Assembly: GCA_031310005.1 (NCBI GenBank)
Contig: CM062380.1
Coordinates: forward strand, 3,844,001 to 3,908,000
Direction of reading: 5' to 3'
Length of the DNA: 64,000 nt
Source of the DNA: Dactylellina haptotyla
Lineage: Eukaryota > Ascomycota > Orbiliomycetes > Orbiliales > Orbiliaceae
Positions 38,731 through 50,400 of this stretch are shown here, piece after piece. Numbering within the stretch: position 1 is the first letter of the stretch; each line of letters begins with the position of its first letter. The position numbers and the translations under genes were made by a program. Below the pieces are notes generated by a model. It saw nothing but the letters and a program-made list of their open reading frames with translations. It made no database searches and was not told the DNA's origin.

Positions 38731-39891
38731 TTTCTGGAGGTTCAGAGGGAACCTTTTATTTAAATTATATATGCTATGAGAATGTTATTTGGTTGTGTCA
38801 AGTTATTTTTTCGTGTCTGGCGTCGGCTGGCTGGGCGCGGGATTTCGTATTTTTCTTGTTCTTTCTTTTTTTGATTAATATATATACGACATCGGTTGGC
38901 CGTAGTGTAGTTTATGAAGGATAAAATGGGCGGTGAGCCAATATACACATTATTTCGAAGCAAATTCATTTATTTAAGCGAAAAGCTCGGATCCTGGTGT
39001 AGTCTTCGTAGACATTAATATTAGCTGATCATATATATTTATATTTCTGAGGATTGTTAGAGAACTAGTACTAGTTTAAAGCGCGTGGAGGAACATGAGG
39101 GAGTACTCGATCTCCAAACGTGAAAATTTAAACCTTTGTATGTAATAAGTTGGGTCATAGTAACGAAAAAGAAGGCTGGGTGGTTTGGGAGACAAAGGCT
39201 GGATAGATTGGGTTCTCGAAGGGGCTGTGAGTTTCTAACTTCGTCCGCTGAGCTTAGCTTGGGTTGGTTGATATTCTAACATGAAGCTTCAGGGAAATTA
39301 ATCCAACATCCAACACTCAGACTTAGAACAAGCTTCGTAGGCAAACACGCCGTCACATCGTTTATTAATAATCTGGTGTAGTATTAATTCGCTTCTGTTA
39401 GTATATCTGATCAGATGGCATGTTTTGGTTTGGTCATCTGTGCAATTGGCGGATTGTACTCGAGTACTCGAGTTGGCCGCGGTGCTGTGGCACGATTGCT
39501 ACGTGATCTAGCTTGGCGCAATAATTATGAGACGCCAGTTTGTACTCCATCTGGTGTGTTCCTGCATCATGTTGGCATTGAGCAAAGTTCTATACATAGG
39601 AACCCCGACCAACAGTTTCATCTGTTTTGTTGTTTTAACACCTCTACGAGTATTCGATAAAATTTGTCGTGCGGCAATGCTTTTTGGAGCTATGAGCAAC
39701 TTCGAGAATGTAACTGCCGATTCATAAAACTGTGTGATTTTCTTGTAGCGATAGACATATAGTCTCTATTTATCCTACGAGCTCATATTCGACCTTGTTA
39801 CCCTAATTTTACTTACTATTATTAAAAAAATTGAAATTTATGTCCCAGATGATGGATTAGGCTGGGCCGAGCTAATCTACATTAATTCAAG
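38731..39891. other. spacer between the secreted peptide gene and the S28 peptidase
   Basis: The first part is AT-rich and suits the 3' end of the peptide gene. A 16-bp perfect palindrome lies at 39458-39473. An 81-codon plus-strand frame at 39415-39660 resembles no family. The last 200 bp should hold the peptidase promoter, but no clear TATA box was identified. Confidence 0.5.
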
Positions 39892-42173
39892 ATGACAGAC
39901 TGTAGACACTCTGCGAAGGCGACGGTCAGCTGGTACATCTTGACTATCGCGTGTTACTTGATATCGATATCCTCGGTGGTAGACGCCCGGATGGGGACTA
40001 ATCGAATAGGAGGTCTGAGTTTAAGACTTGCAAAGGAGAAACAACAAAAGAACAAAGGGATTAGCGGCCACGCGTCTGTTAAAATTGTAAATGGAACGCC
40101 AGTAACTACTATGAATGCTATCAACAGTATACGGAATATTACAGAGCATTCAATCGAGGTATGTCGAACTAGCATCTGAGTCTGGCTAGCCATTACTAGA
40201 TCATAACTACGAGTCGTTCAACCCGGATACTAGGTAACTGACTACTTGCTATTTTAAGATACCAGTAGACCATCACGGATCAATAAATGAAACCTATCCT
40301 AATCGTTATTGGACTTCCGAGCAACATTATGCCACAGGAGGGCCTATATTCCTGTACGATTGCGCCGAGACGGACGCCTCCGATATGTTTTCTTACGCAC
40401 TGGAAGGGGACTTGATGCAGACATTGATGAAGGAGTTTGGGGGACTAGGTATTGTGTGGGAGCACAGATATTACGGCAAGTCGAAGCCTAAGAGTATATA
40501 TCCAGATATTACCGTCAATACGCCGGTGGAAGCCTTTCAATTCTTGGATACAGAGCAATCTCTTTTGGATATCCAATATTTTGCAAACAGATTTAAGAGC
40601 GAAAGATTCCCGAAGGATGATGTAACACCCAAAGGGAGTGCGTGGGTATTCTTGGGGTGTTCATACGGAGGAGTACGGTAAGTCTTGCGGGCCACAGTTT
40701 CGAAAAACGGACGTCTGAGTTCCAGGTACTAATGAGATTGTGTTCCGTATAGCGGGAGTCTTATGCGACAGAAATATCCGGAGACGATATTCGCGAGCTT
40801 TTCCTCTAGTGCGCCTGTAGAAGCTCAGTTGGAGATGACTGGATATTTCGAGCAGATCTATAGATCGGCATCCAAAGAGGACCCTGCGTGTCTGAGAAAT
40901 ATCCACTCGGCAATAACATATATTGACGAGGAGCTCGAGAAAGGAGGGAATTCTAGCGATACTATAAAGAATCTATTTCTCGGTCCGGGTGGAGCGGCCA
41001 ACGATAATGGTAGGTTTGCAGAGTTGCTCACGGCTCAGCTTTTGTTCTATCCAGTTGTTGGTATGCGGGACAGTGTGAACCCGGACCACGACTTCTCCCT
41101 CTCCAACTTATGCGATTGGTTGAATAATGATAATGGTGAAATCTCGCCGTCGGAGGGCTGGGAAGAATCGGGACGGAAGGATGGGAAATGGATCGCTACC
41201 AAGTGGGCTCAATATGATAGCTGGCAAGATCTAATAGTATGGTTTACGGGCGCCTATTGCGGTGGGTATAAAGCCAACCTAGCACCAAGCGCTCCAGGTT
41301 GGGATTGCGAATTGAACAAAAGATTTGGGAAGCCCGATGATATCGCCTGGCAGTGGCAAATCTGTTCCGAATGGGGGTACGGCCAAGTTGCTAACGTTGG
41401 ACCGAATCAAATATCATCCAAGTTCAACAATGCTGAATATTTCAAGTATACGTGTGACCGCCAGTTTCCAAACGCCACGGAATCGGGAAAACTCCCAAAG
41501 TTCCCGCTGGTGAAGAAGATCAACGATATATATGGGGGTTGGCTCCGACCACAAGCCCGGACATTCTATACCTACGGTGAAAGCGATTCTTGGAGCGTCC
41601 TAGGCTTCTTTTCTAACGAGACTGGGGCTCCTGGCAATGTTGTGAGCCACGAAATCCCAGGGCCCGAGACCAAGAATAGGGGAAATAGGGTCTTTGGGTA
41701 TGCCTTGGACCGGGGGGTTCATTGCCAAGACTTCTCGGGTGGTCCCCAATCGAAAGAATCAATTCAACTTTTCTCCCAGGCGCTGCGAAGCTGGCTCCCG
41801 TATTTTGTCCCGGCGAATAAGAGCGGTGGAAAGGATGGTGGAGATAAAGATGGGAGAGGAGGTCAGAAAAAGGATGGAAAAGGTGACCAAAGTAGAGACG
41901 AAAAGACGCAACAACCAGGTAAGTTTCAATAATTTGGGGTAATATATATATCTTGAAAGTATTTTGAGATTATAATGCTAAATGATTTCGCAAGCGATAG
42001 GGATCGTGAGTCCGAGTATTCCGCACTTGAACTCGACGGCAAAGACATCGAATTTCACGCTGAGTGGCCCCCGCAAGAAGCTCAACGAGACAGTGCCACG
42101 GGAGCTGCTGAGGACCATGAGGGAACTCAAGGATGTCAAGCTGCAGCGACGGATGAAGGAGTGGGCTGCGTAG
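39892..42173 (+). CDS. secreted serine carboxypeptidase, family S28 (prolyl peptidase type)
   Basis: Four exons, 39892-40158, 40259-40677, 40753-41918 and 42001-42173, join in phase and encode 674 residues. The first 32 residues form a signal peptide (core ILTIACYLISISSVV). The domain starts near IPVDHHGS..YPNRYW. GCSYGG carries the nucleophile S224; D507 (TYGESDSW) and H552 (DRGVHCQDF) complete the likely triad. S28 enzymes cleave at proline residues and act outside the cell or in acidic compartments. Several N-x-S/T sites fit a glycoprotein. Beyond the catalytic domain lies a Gly/Lys/Asp-rich linker (about 585-617) and a basic tail encoded mostly by the last exon and ending ..RRMKEWAA, which is unusual for the family. 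The last intron (41919-42000) retains an in-frame stop soon after its donor, so intron retention would give a protein lacking the tail. Confidence 0.9.
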
Positions 42174-42718
42174 ACTGGAACTAGCATACGATATATATAT
42201 CGAGCCTGTGATTTCTCTTTAGTGTCTCAGAGATGTAATGTTATTTAGCATAGCTACCGTGTACTGATATGATCATATTTCGTTACAATTAATTAATTCG
42301 AATTAATTCTGTTTCAATAATGTCCCCGTCGAACGCGGATCGGTGAAAAAAGGCTTCTGTTTATAAGGCCGACTGTGTTGTGCGTGTTGGAGTGTTTGCG
42401 CAAGTCACTCCCCACCAAAAACGGGCGGCGGGGTACCTCCGTCGGCCGGAGCGCGCCCCTAAACACCACGTGGGGAAAGCCGGCGGGCTTCAGCGCCGTG
42501 CAATTGGCGAGCTCGAGCACTCGACGTTGCTGTTTATTTGTTCAGGAGAGCTGCAAACCCACCCACCTCTGTCCGCCAGCTCACCACCTTCCCCAGCACC
42601 CCCATCACCATCACCACCGACGCTGCTCGCCGTACGATATTGCAGACCCGTGCAGAAGCATAATCGAACACTTCTACCAATTACCAGAGGCGCGGTCATT
42701 TCAGTTAGAGAATCGGCC
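42174..42718 (+). other. spacer with the promoter and leader of the GMPPA gene
   Basis: An 18-bp perfect palindrome (42291-42308) lies in the AT-rich first half, near the 3' end of the peptidase gene. The second half is GC-rich, then carries a C-rich tract with CCA/CAC repeats (42560-42624) that probably belongs to the GMPPA promoter or leader. No separate gene was found. Confidence 0.5.
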
Positions 42719-44161
42719 ATGGCTACCAAAGCTGTTATCTTGGTATGGAGGGCCCACTCGCTTCTAGCTCGGCTTCGGAGGGTTTAAGCTAACCGCGGTG
42801 TTCGATGATAGGTCGGAGGCTCGCAGCGAGGAACTAGATTCAGACCCCTTTCTCTCGATCTACCGAAGGTCCGTGCTTCCTTGGTTGCCATCTATCTGGC
42901 GGGGCGTGCCTCGAGCTCTATTAACTCCCCCTCTTTCGCTCCCCGTAGCCCCTCTTTGAGGTTGCCGGCCACCCAATTATCTGGCACTGTCTGGCTGCCC
43001 TTACGAAAATCGAGGTCAAGGAGGTTCTTGTGATCGGTTACTATGATGAATACATTTTCCGCGACTTCATCAGGGACTCTTCCAAGGAGTTCCCTCAGTT
43101 CACAATCAAATACCTCCGTGAATACGAGCCATTGGGAACTGCTGGCGGTCTCTACCACTTCCGTGATAACATCTTGAAAGGTGCACCGAAGAGGTTCTTC
43201 GTCTTGAACGCGGATGTCTGTTGCTCCTTCCCACTCAAGGAAATGCTCCAGCTTTCCGATGACCGTGAAGCGGACGCCGTCATTTTGGGCACAAGGGTGT
43301 CCAACGAAGCTGCCTCCAGCTTTGGTTGCATCGTCTCCGATCCCTCCACGAAGCGTGTTCTCCATTACGTTGAGAAGCCCGAGTCCCACATTAGCAATTT
43401 AATAAACTGCGGTGTCTACTTGTTCGACACTTCCGTCATCTCCAGAATCAACAGGGCCCGAGTTATTAAGAATGAACGCAAGCAAACTGATCCTCTCTAC
43501 GACCCAAGCGATGACACTGGCTCCGCCGACGTACTCCGCCTCGAACAGGACATTCTCGGTGCTCTCGCGGACGACAAGAGCTTCTACGTCTATGAGACCC
43601 GCGACTTCTGGCGCCAGATCAAGACTGCGGGCTCGGCCGTCCCAGCGAACGCGTTATACCTCCAGAAAGCACACCAATCCGGATCCGAAGACCTCGCCGC
43701 AGCGAGCTTGAACATCATCCCTCCTGTCTATATCCATCCAACCGCTAAAGTTGACCCAACTGCCAAGCTGGGACCGAATGTCTCTATCGGTCCCCGCGCG
43801 ACTGTTGGGCCCGGCGCCCGTGTCAAGGAGTCCATTGTCCTTGAGGACGCCGAGATTAAGCACGATGCCTGCGTTCTCTACAGCATTGTTGGTTGGAACG
43901 CGAAAATCGGCGCCTGGGCTAGAGTTGAGGGCACTCCCATTTCTGTCACACAACACTCCACCACCGTGCTCAAGAACGGTGTCAAAGTCCAGTCGGTAAC
44001 AATCTTGGCGAAAGACTGCATTGTCCAGGATGAAATCAGGGTACAAAACTGCGTATGCCTGCCGTATAAAGAATTGAAGAGGGTAAGTCTGAATCGTAAG
44101 AAAATTCTCATCTATAGTGCTAACTGGTTTACAGGATGTTTCGAACGAGGTCATCATGTAA
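42719..44161 (+). CDS. GMPPA: mannose-1-phosphate guanylyltransferase alpha subunit (GMPPA type)
   Basis: Four exons, 42719-42742, 42812-42868, 42949-44082 and 44135-44161, join in phase to give 413 residues, the usual size for the family. The N-terminal nucleotidyltransferase domain begins MATKAVILVGG with GTRFRPL at 15-21 and PKPLFEVAG; later come LREYEPLGTAGG and VLNADVCCSF. The C-terminus is a left-handed beta-helix with hexapeptide repeats (IHPTAKVDPTAKLGPNVSIG). The GGSQRGTRFRPL motif, and not the GGYGTRLRPL of the catalytic beta subunit, marks it as the alpha (regulatory) type, related to fission-yeast Mpg2. It works in the cytosol in GDP-mannose supply for protein glycosylation and cell-wall mannan. 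The first exon has only eight codons and the last eight plus stop. Confidence 0.9.
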
Positions 44162-44401
44162 ATTGCCTCTGTTATATGTAATGTGTAGATTAATCTGTTC
44201 GAAATCACGCAAAAGTACCTATCATGATATCACTACCCGCCGCTGTTACCCTCTGACTGGAAATAAAGGAAGCTTTTCGTATGAACTACCGCATTGCGAA
44301 TACTGAAATAACTATGATGGTATATACTAAACTGAGCCTCTTTGTCCTAAAATTTGATACCTTGACACTGCAAATTAAACTTACAAACGAAAAACATACA
44401 C

Positions 44402-45562
44402 CTACTGCCCACTCGGACTCCATCTGACCGCATCTCCCACTCTATCAGCCGTCAGCCCACCCCTTCCGGGATCCCTGTACCCTCGCTCCAGTTGTCTTTC
44501 GTAACTAATCTTCCTCAATCTCTCCGTCTCCCGCGGTGTCAGTGCCAAATAAACCTCCACCCCGACTAGATGCACCATGATCGCGACCCATGCCGCCATA
44601 CCAAAGCTCAACTTGAACCCGACAGCAACCTCCTCCGCCATCCCATCCGCCAATCCCTGGACAGCCACATGCCCGTCAACAGTCTCCCCATTTAATCCCA
44701 CACAAGCCGGGTACATCTGTCTGAACATATTCGGGTCTTGATACCCAAACTCAACCTCCTTACACTCCACCACGGTCCAATAGCTCTTCTGCGCATTGAC
44801 CACAATCGAACCAACCAGCAGAATAATCCGCATGGTAATAATCATCCCTAGATAAAACATCGCGCGTAACATCCACTTCCTATGCTGCTCGATCTGTAAC
44901 CGTTTGATATTGTAATACGCTAGCGAAATGCTCGTGGTAACCATGATCACCATCGTTCCCACGGCCGCCTGCGTTTCCACGCCGCCCCCGAACGCCCGGC
45001 GCGCGATCATTAACGCGCCGACATTACTGATCATGACGAGGATTATGATGATGTATCCGTTTATACGGTGCAGGAGGAGCAGTTTATACCGAATCACGGG
45101 GACGAATTGGAATACCATGAGGAGACCGGCGGGGAGGACAGTGGAAAGGTGCAGGGTGATTCCGATCCGGTAGATGGAGAATTGGGAGTACCAGTATCGT
45201 TCGGAGGGGAGGATATTGTTGAAGAAGGAAGAGGAGGCGGTGCCGGAGATGTTGAGGTATGGGAGGCGGGCGAGGGTGAAGCCGAACATTGCACCGGCGA
45301 ATATTACGACTGTGATTTATAAATTTTGGTTAGCATTGGAGCCGTTGGTGAGTTGCGAAGAGAGGGTTTTACATAGAGAGAAATTGTAGCCTTTTCGAAA
45401 GCCTATTGGATGGTACACTTTGCGTGCATAGTAGACGAGTCTGTTGGGTGAATCGAATCCTGATTCTTCAACCCGGGAAGTCGAGATGGCCTTTTGAGAG
45501 GAAGCCCCTTCGTCTGTACCGCTGCCATCGCTGTACACTTCCTGGAGATTATGCTGCATCAC
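44402..45562 (-). CDS. DUF2306-type multi-pass membrane protein
   Basis: Two exons, 45562-45373 and 45309-44402, join in phase 1 across a 63-nt intron to give 365 residues. The N-terminal 45 residues are polar (MMQHNLQEVYSDGSGTDEG..). Hydrophobic segments follow: FVIFAGAMFGFTLA, then the stretches around GITLHLSTVLPAG, NGYIIIILVMISNVG, GTMVIMVTTSISLAY, MFYLGMIITMRIILLVG and FGMAAWVAIMVHLVG. LLLLHRINGY and the downstream EQHRKWMLRAM are the conserved His-containing loops of the DUF2306 family. The biochemical role is unknown. Two ATGs are adjacent at 45562 and 45559. The gene is convergent with GMPPA, with only 240 bp between the stops. Confidence 0.82.
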
Positions 45563-47488
45563 TAACGATTCGTGTCACCAGGACGCTGATTTTGTAGTTA
45601 AAATTGAAAGAAATGATTTTCGGTCTGAGAATTTAAATAATAGATGATTATTTAGAGTATGAAAGTATTGACTTTGAGGGTATAATGAATACAGACTAGA
45701 CCTTAATAGAGATGGTATATATAGATTTTACACAGTAGCATCAAGACCAGGTTGCGAGGAAATCCCGCTCCTAGTAGGCTTCAGTTTGAGAGTAATATTG
45801 TGTCGTTTGACGCTGCTTCTACATCAATCCAACCTCTTTGGCCAATCTGACGGGGCCGCACTCCATACTCAATTGGCAAGTAGAAACACCCTCGCTTACA
45901 CTAGCGTACGTAGACCTAGTAAGATCGAGAAACGATACAAAACAATGCTGTACGTAATTTGACTTGGAGCGATCTTTGGGTCGATTCCTGCCAGAAACCC
46001 ATCATGGGGGAATATAACGTTACCAAAGACCATAAAAAAATACCCGACAAAAGGAAATATCTCACGAGAAACCGAGAATCACCTACGAAAGCGCCTCATA
46101 AAATCTCCGTCTTCAAGAACTTTAAAAGCACTTCCTTGCAGCGCTAGCCCTCAACGTGCAGCCTCATTACAATTGTCTAGCCCAGATATGTGGACGAAGG
46201 TATTCTAGCTTCCTTGTACGACTAGTGAAACCCGCTGCCAATTTGCAGCGGCGTCTGGCGTTGTAGTGTGTGGTTGTACTACTCCGATTTCTCGCTTCGC
46301 TTACCGGATTAGGACGTTTCACCACTGCTATTTCGCATGGCGGACTTCTCCGCGCCCTGGTTTCCGGGTTGCACACCACCGTATGGGGTAATATATTTGG
46401 GAAATTTAAACTTTTTGTATACGTAATCTGAGTATTCCTGCGTGAAGGGTTCCTATGCAAGGGAACACCCCTCGTATAGCGTACCGCGTACCGTGAGACA
46501 AATGTAAGTTGCTTACAACTGTAACCGTAGATCAGACGAAGGCCGCAAGAAAATGCGATTCTGGGACTGTATTAAGCTTAAATCGACCGCAACCGAAACG
46601 GGAGAATGTCGCACAGGAATTTGTTTAGACTCGTGGATATCACGTAATGCGTTAATGGCGCAGCAAGCGGAATTCTGCGAGAGCATTATAAGGGAAATAC
46701 AAGGGCAATTTCTGGTTCAATTGTTCCTTCTTTATGATTGTATTCAGGATATATTGCATATGCTTCTTCTTTCAATTCTTATTAAATATACTTAATTAAA
46801 TTGATATCGATTTTAAACTGCTTTCCTTCCGCACGGGTGTGGTTGTTTTTAACCATATGGATTAGCCATTATATCCGAACGCGAATTCTCAACCAAAAAG
46901 ATTTCAATATTTAAAGGAACGTAACCCGGCCGGATGAACTCATCCTTCGATTTCGGCCCTTGCTTCTAATGTTATAACTCATTAGTTCATCGTCCTTCTG
47001 GAGCAGAAAACTAGACTAGTCTCGAACCCAAACCAAACTGCGCGTTTTTTTTTGGCTGGCAACGAAACTGAAACTAGACCTTCATGGGGGAGAGGAATCC
47101 AACTTGAGATATCAACGACTTGGTCGCTCTATCGAGCTTTTCTAATATTGGAACCCATGGTTGGTAAACCTCATAACTCCTTCAAGAGCTGACAGTTTTA
47201 CTGAATTCATGATACCGAGGATATGAATATATTCATATTAAATAGCATGCAATACGCAGTGTTTGATTAATTACTATACTATAGATATCTAACTAAAAAC
47301 ACGATTTTAGGAAATACATATATTGATTGCGAGAATTGTACATGTTTTACAAATTATGGTAAGTAAGCCTAAGCCAGCTCCGATGCGCAAAGATAACGTC
47401 TTGGAACTGTTGTTTTATTCTTCATAATCCCTTATATGAGCCAGACCATGGAAAAGTCAGACCCTAGAGCTGTACAAGTGAGTGTTTT
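45563..47488. other. intergenic region between the DUF2306 gene and the giant adhesin
   Basis: About 1.9 kb, AT-rich, with no supported gene. The left end is the promoter side of the DUF2306 gene; the right end is the 3' flank of the adhesin. A short run of eight-plus T residues lies near 47046-47055. Open frames are below 100 codons and unrecognised. Confidence 0.5.
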
Positions 47489-50400
47489 TTAAGGACTTTC
47501 ATTCCCCCATGCTCTCGTGAATTGATTCACAAGGCTCGTATCACACGTTTGTGTTACGAAATATTCCGAATACTGGTTTCTTGTCAAATAATGATTGCCG
47601 CTTGCGTCGGTTATATCTAGAGCAAAAGAGCCACCCGAATCGCCATCGGCAAACATGATACGGATAGGCGTATATGTCCCAGCGGCCAACGTTATATTCC
47701 ATGAACCGGATGCCGGGGGGCTCGAGGTTGTGGCCATTCTTACCGTGAAATTCGCATTAGTAGTCTCATAGGCTGTGTAGGCGTTCGTACCCGTCCATAT
47801 CCAGGCTGCATTATGAACATCGCTGAAAGCGAAGGTATATGTTGAGCTGACTGGTGAGTAGAAGAACCCACGGTACATAATGGTCATTACATAACCGTTT
47901 GTGATAAGGCCCTGTGGACTGTTGCAAGGATAAGCGCAGCCAAGACTGGTATTATTCAACGGAGTGTTATTGGGCGTTGTCTTGTAACGAGAGGCTGTAT
48001 AGCCCGGTAGCACTTGAGTTCCAGAATTCATTGGCCTGCAAGGTGCGATGTAGGCCTGCAAACCGACGTTGCCACAAGAAATGTCCGGCTTGGGTTTAAC
48101 AGCGTATGCGGGGAAATCCGGCTTACTGCCGCCACAATCTTTCCTGACCAAATGCCGCGTCATAATGTTCTCTTGGACGTAATAAATCCCATTGGAATCT
48201 GTAACTGTCAAGACCCACTTAGTGAAACCACCGGTATTTGAGTACAAGATCCTGATAGGTAAATATGTCCCAGCCGTGAGAGTGACGCTATAGGTGTAAA
48301 TGAGACCACCGATCCCGGACCTGGCACGTAAGACACTATTCAAAAAGGTCCAACCAGTATAAGCTAAGTCTCCCACCCAAAGGTCGAAAGCATAATTAGC
48401 GTCGCTGGAGGTCGAGAAAGTGTAGGTAGCGTTATATGGTGCGTAAAAGAAGCCTTGAATATTTAAAGTGTAGGGCTTAGGCGCAGGACGGTTGTAATAG
48501 GGATACGGGAGTGGGTCGAATTTCTTAAATTGCCAGTCTGAATACGGAATGTAAGTTGTAGTGTCATACCTCCATCCTACATACGCGGCTGGTCGGCTGT
48601 TGGTTGACGCTGCTACTGCCTTGACTACATCTGTACTTATTGGGTTTTGAAGATCATAGAGCGCAATGTCTACTCCTAGATTGTCGCAGCTATCATCTGG
48701 CTTCGGAAGTTCTGACCCAAAGGGTGGGAATGACCTCAAGTTGCCTTCGCAATTATCCGTCACCAGATACGGGGAGTCTACTCCTTTGCTGACGTAGCTC
48801 ACACCATCGGCGCCAACGATAGTGAAAGTAAATTGCGCTACATTTCCTCCGTTATGGAATACCAATCTGAATGGGAGATACGTGCCAGCTTCTAACGTTA
48901 TAGAGGGCGAGTTCGGCTTACCTCCCGGATCGGAGTCTCCAGTTGCGTTTTTGGCTTCCCAGCTACTATAGGCGTTGTCACCCAACCAAAGTAGTGCACG
49001 GTTGTCCACATTGAGGAGGTTGAACGTGTACTGCTGGGTTTTGGGAGCATAGAAATACCCGCGATGGTTTAAGAAATAAACGCTTCCTATAGGACGAGCA
49101 GTATAGACAAATGGACCGGTGAGGCCGTAAGGATTTTGCGATCCGGGGTTACCCGCAAAATTGGTGTTACTGCCAGTCCAATAGAGACCAAGAGCGCTAA
49201 ATTGACCAGTAGAGGATGGCGGATTAACACCAACCCATTCAAACGAGGTGGTTTGAATACCAACGCTGGTAGCTGGGTTGAGAAATTCACTGTGGTAAAT
49301 TGCAACTTCCATGCCAGCGTTGCCGCAAGAGTTTGGAAGCGCTGCTGGTGTGGCGTAAACTATTACGGAAACGGTGCCGGTAATGGCGGAGGGAGTAACG
49401 GTAGTTGTAAAGCCAGTGGACGTGCCCGTAACATGTCGGGTGATTGTCGTAGAGGCTTGCGTGATATAATTGATGACAGTGGCGGTGCCGCTAATATCGG
49501 TAGGTACGGGGAAAACTGTTGTCAGGCCTGGAGCACCTGGAGTCGACACACTAGTGACGGTTGTAAACGGTGGTACACTGACTTGGATAACAGTAGCTGG
49601 TTCCGATCCGTCATCGATGGTCGATCCTGCGCTATTTGTTGGATAGACTGTGGACGTATAAGCGCTAGGCCCGACTTCCATAACTGTGGTAAGTGGTTGG
49701 TCAATGAATTCAATAACGGTAGCGGGGCTGTCCAAATCTGTCGAATCAGGATAGGCCGTGCTTTTTCCTAGCCTGCTTCCGACTCTCGTTATCGAAGTAG
49801 TTGAGGAGGGTTCTTCAATATCGATAATCTCGATTGGGTCTGACACATCCGAAGGCACAACAGTGGAGGTCAAAGCTGAACTTCCCACTCGTCTCACAGT
49901 GGTAACAGATCGAGGAGGGTAGGTGATTATTGTGGCTGGTTCGTTCGGATCATTAGGTGCGATCGTGGTGGCAGATGCTACCGTACCTGTGTTCGTACCA
50001 ACGACTGTAGTATAAACCCTGCTAACGAAAGTGATCACCTCGATTGGAGATGTAAAATCGTCGGTCGGGTCAGGTGTTATGGTAGTCGCGGAAGCGCCAC
50101 CAGTAGCGGCGCTGGTAATTGTAGTTGTACGCCTTCCAGCAAAAGTAATAATGGTGGCTGGTTCTGAGGGATCAGTTGGGAAGATAGTCGTGGCTGAAGG
50201 CCCACCAGGGCCAGCTGCACTGGTAAGTGTAGTAGAGGTTGTGGGCGCTGCGAAGGTAATAACTGTAGCTACTTGAGAAGGATCTGCCGGGAAAATGGTA
50301 GTAGCGGAAGGACCACCAATGCCAGCCGCGCTGGTAAGAGTTGTGAAGGAATAAGTAGCCGTGGCGAAGGTTATAACCTCGACCGCAGATTCGTATGGCG

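Noticed and set aside
43654-44208. 184-codon minus-strand frame opposite GMPPA
   Set aside because: It overlaps the beta-helix repeats of GMPPA on the other strand; periodic hexapeptide coding explains the open frame.
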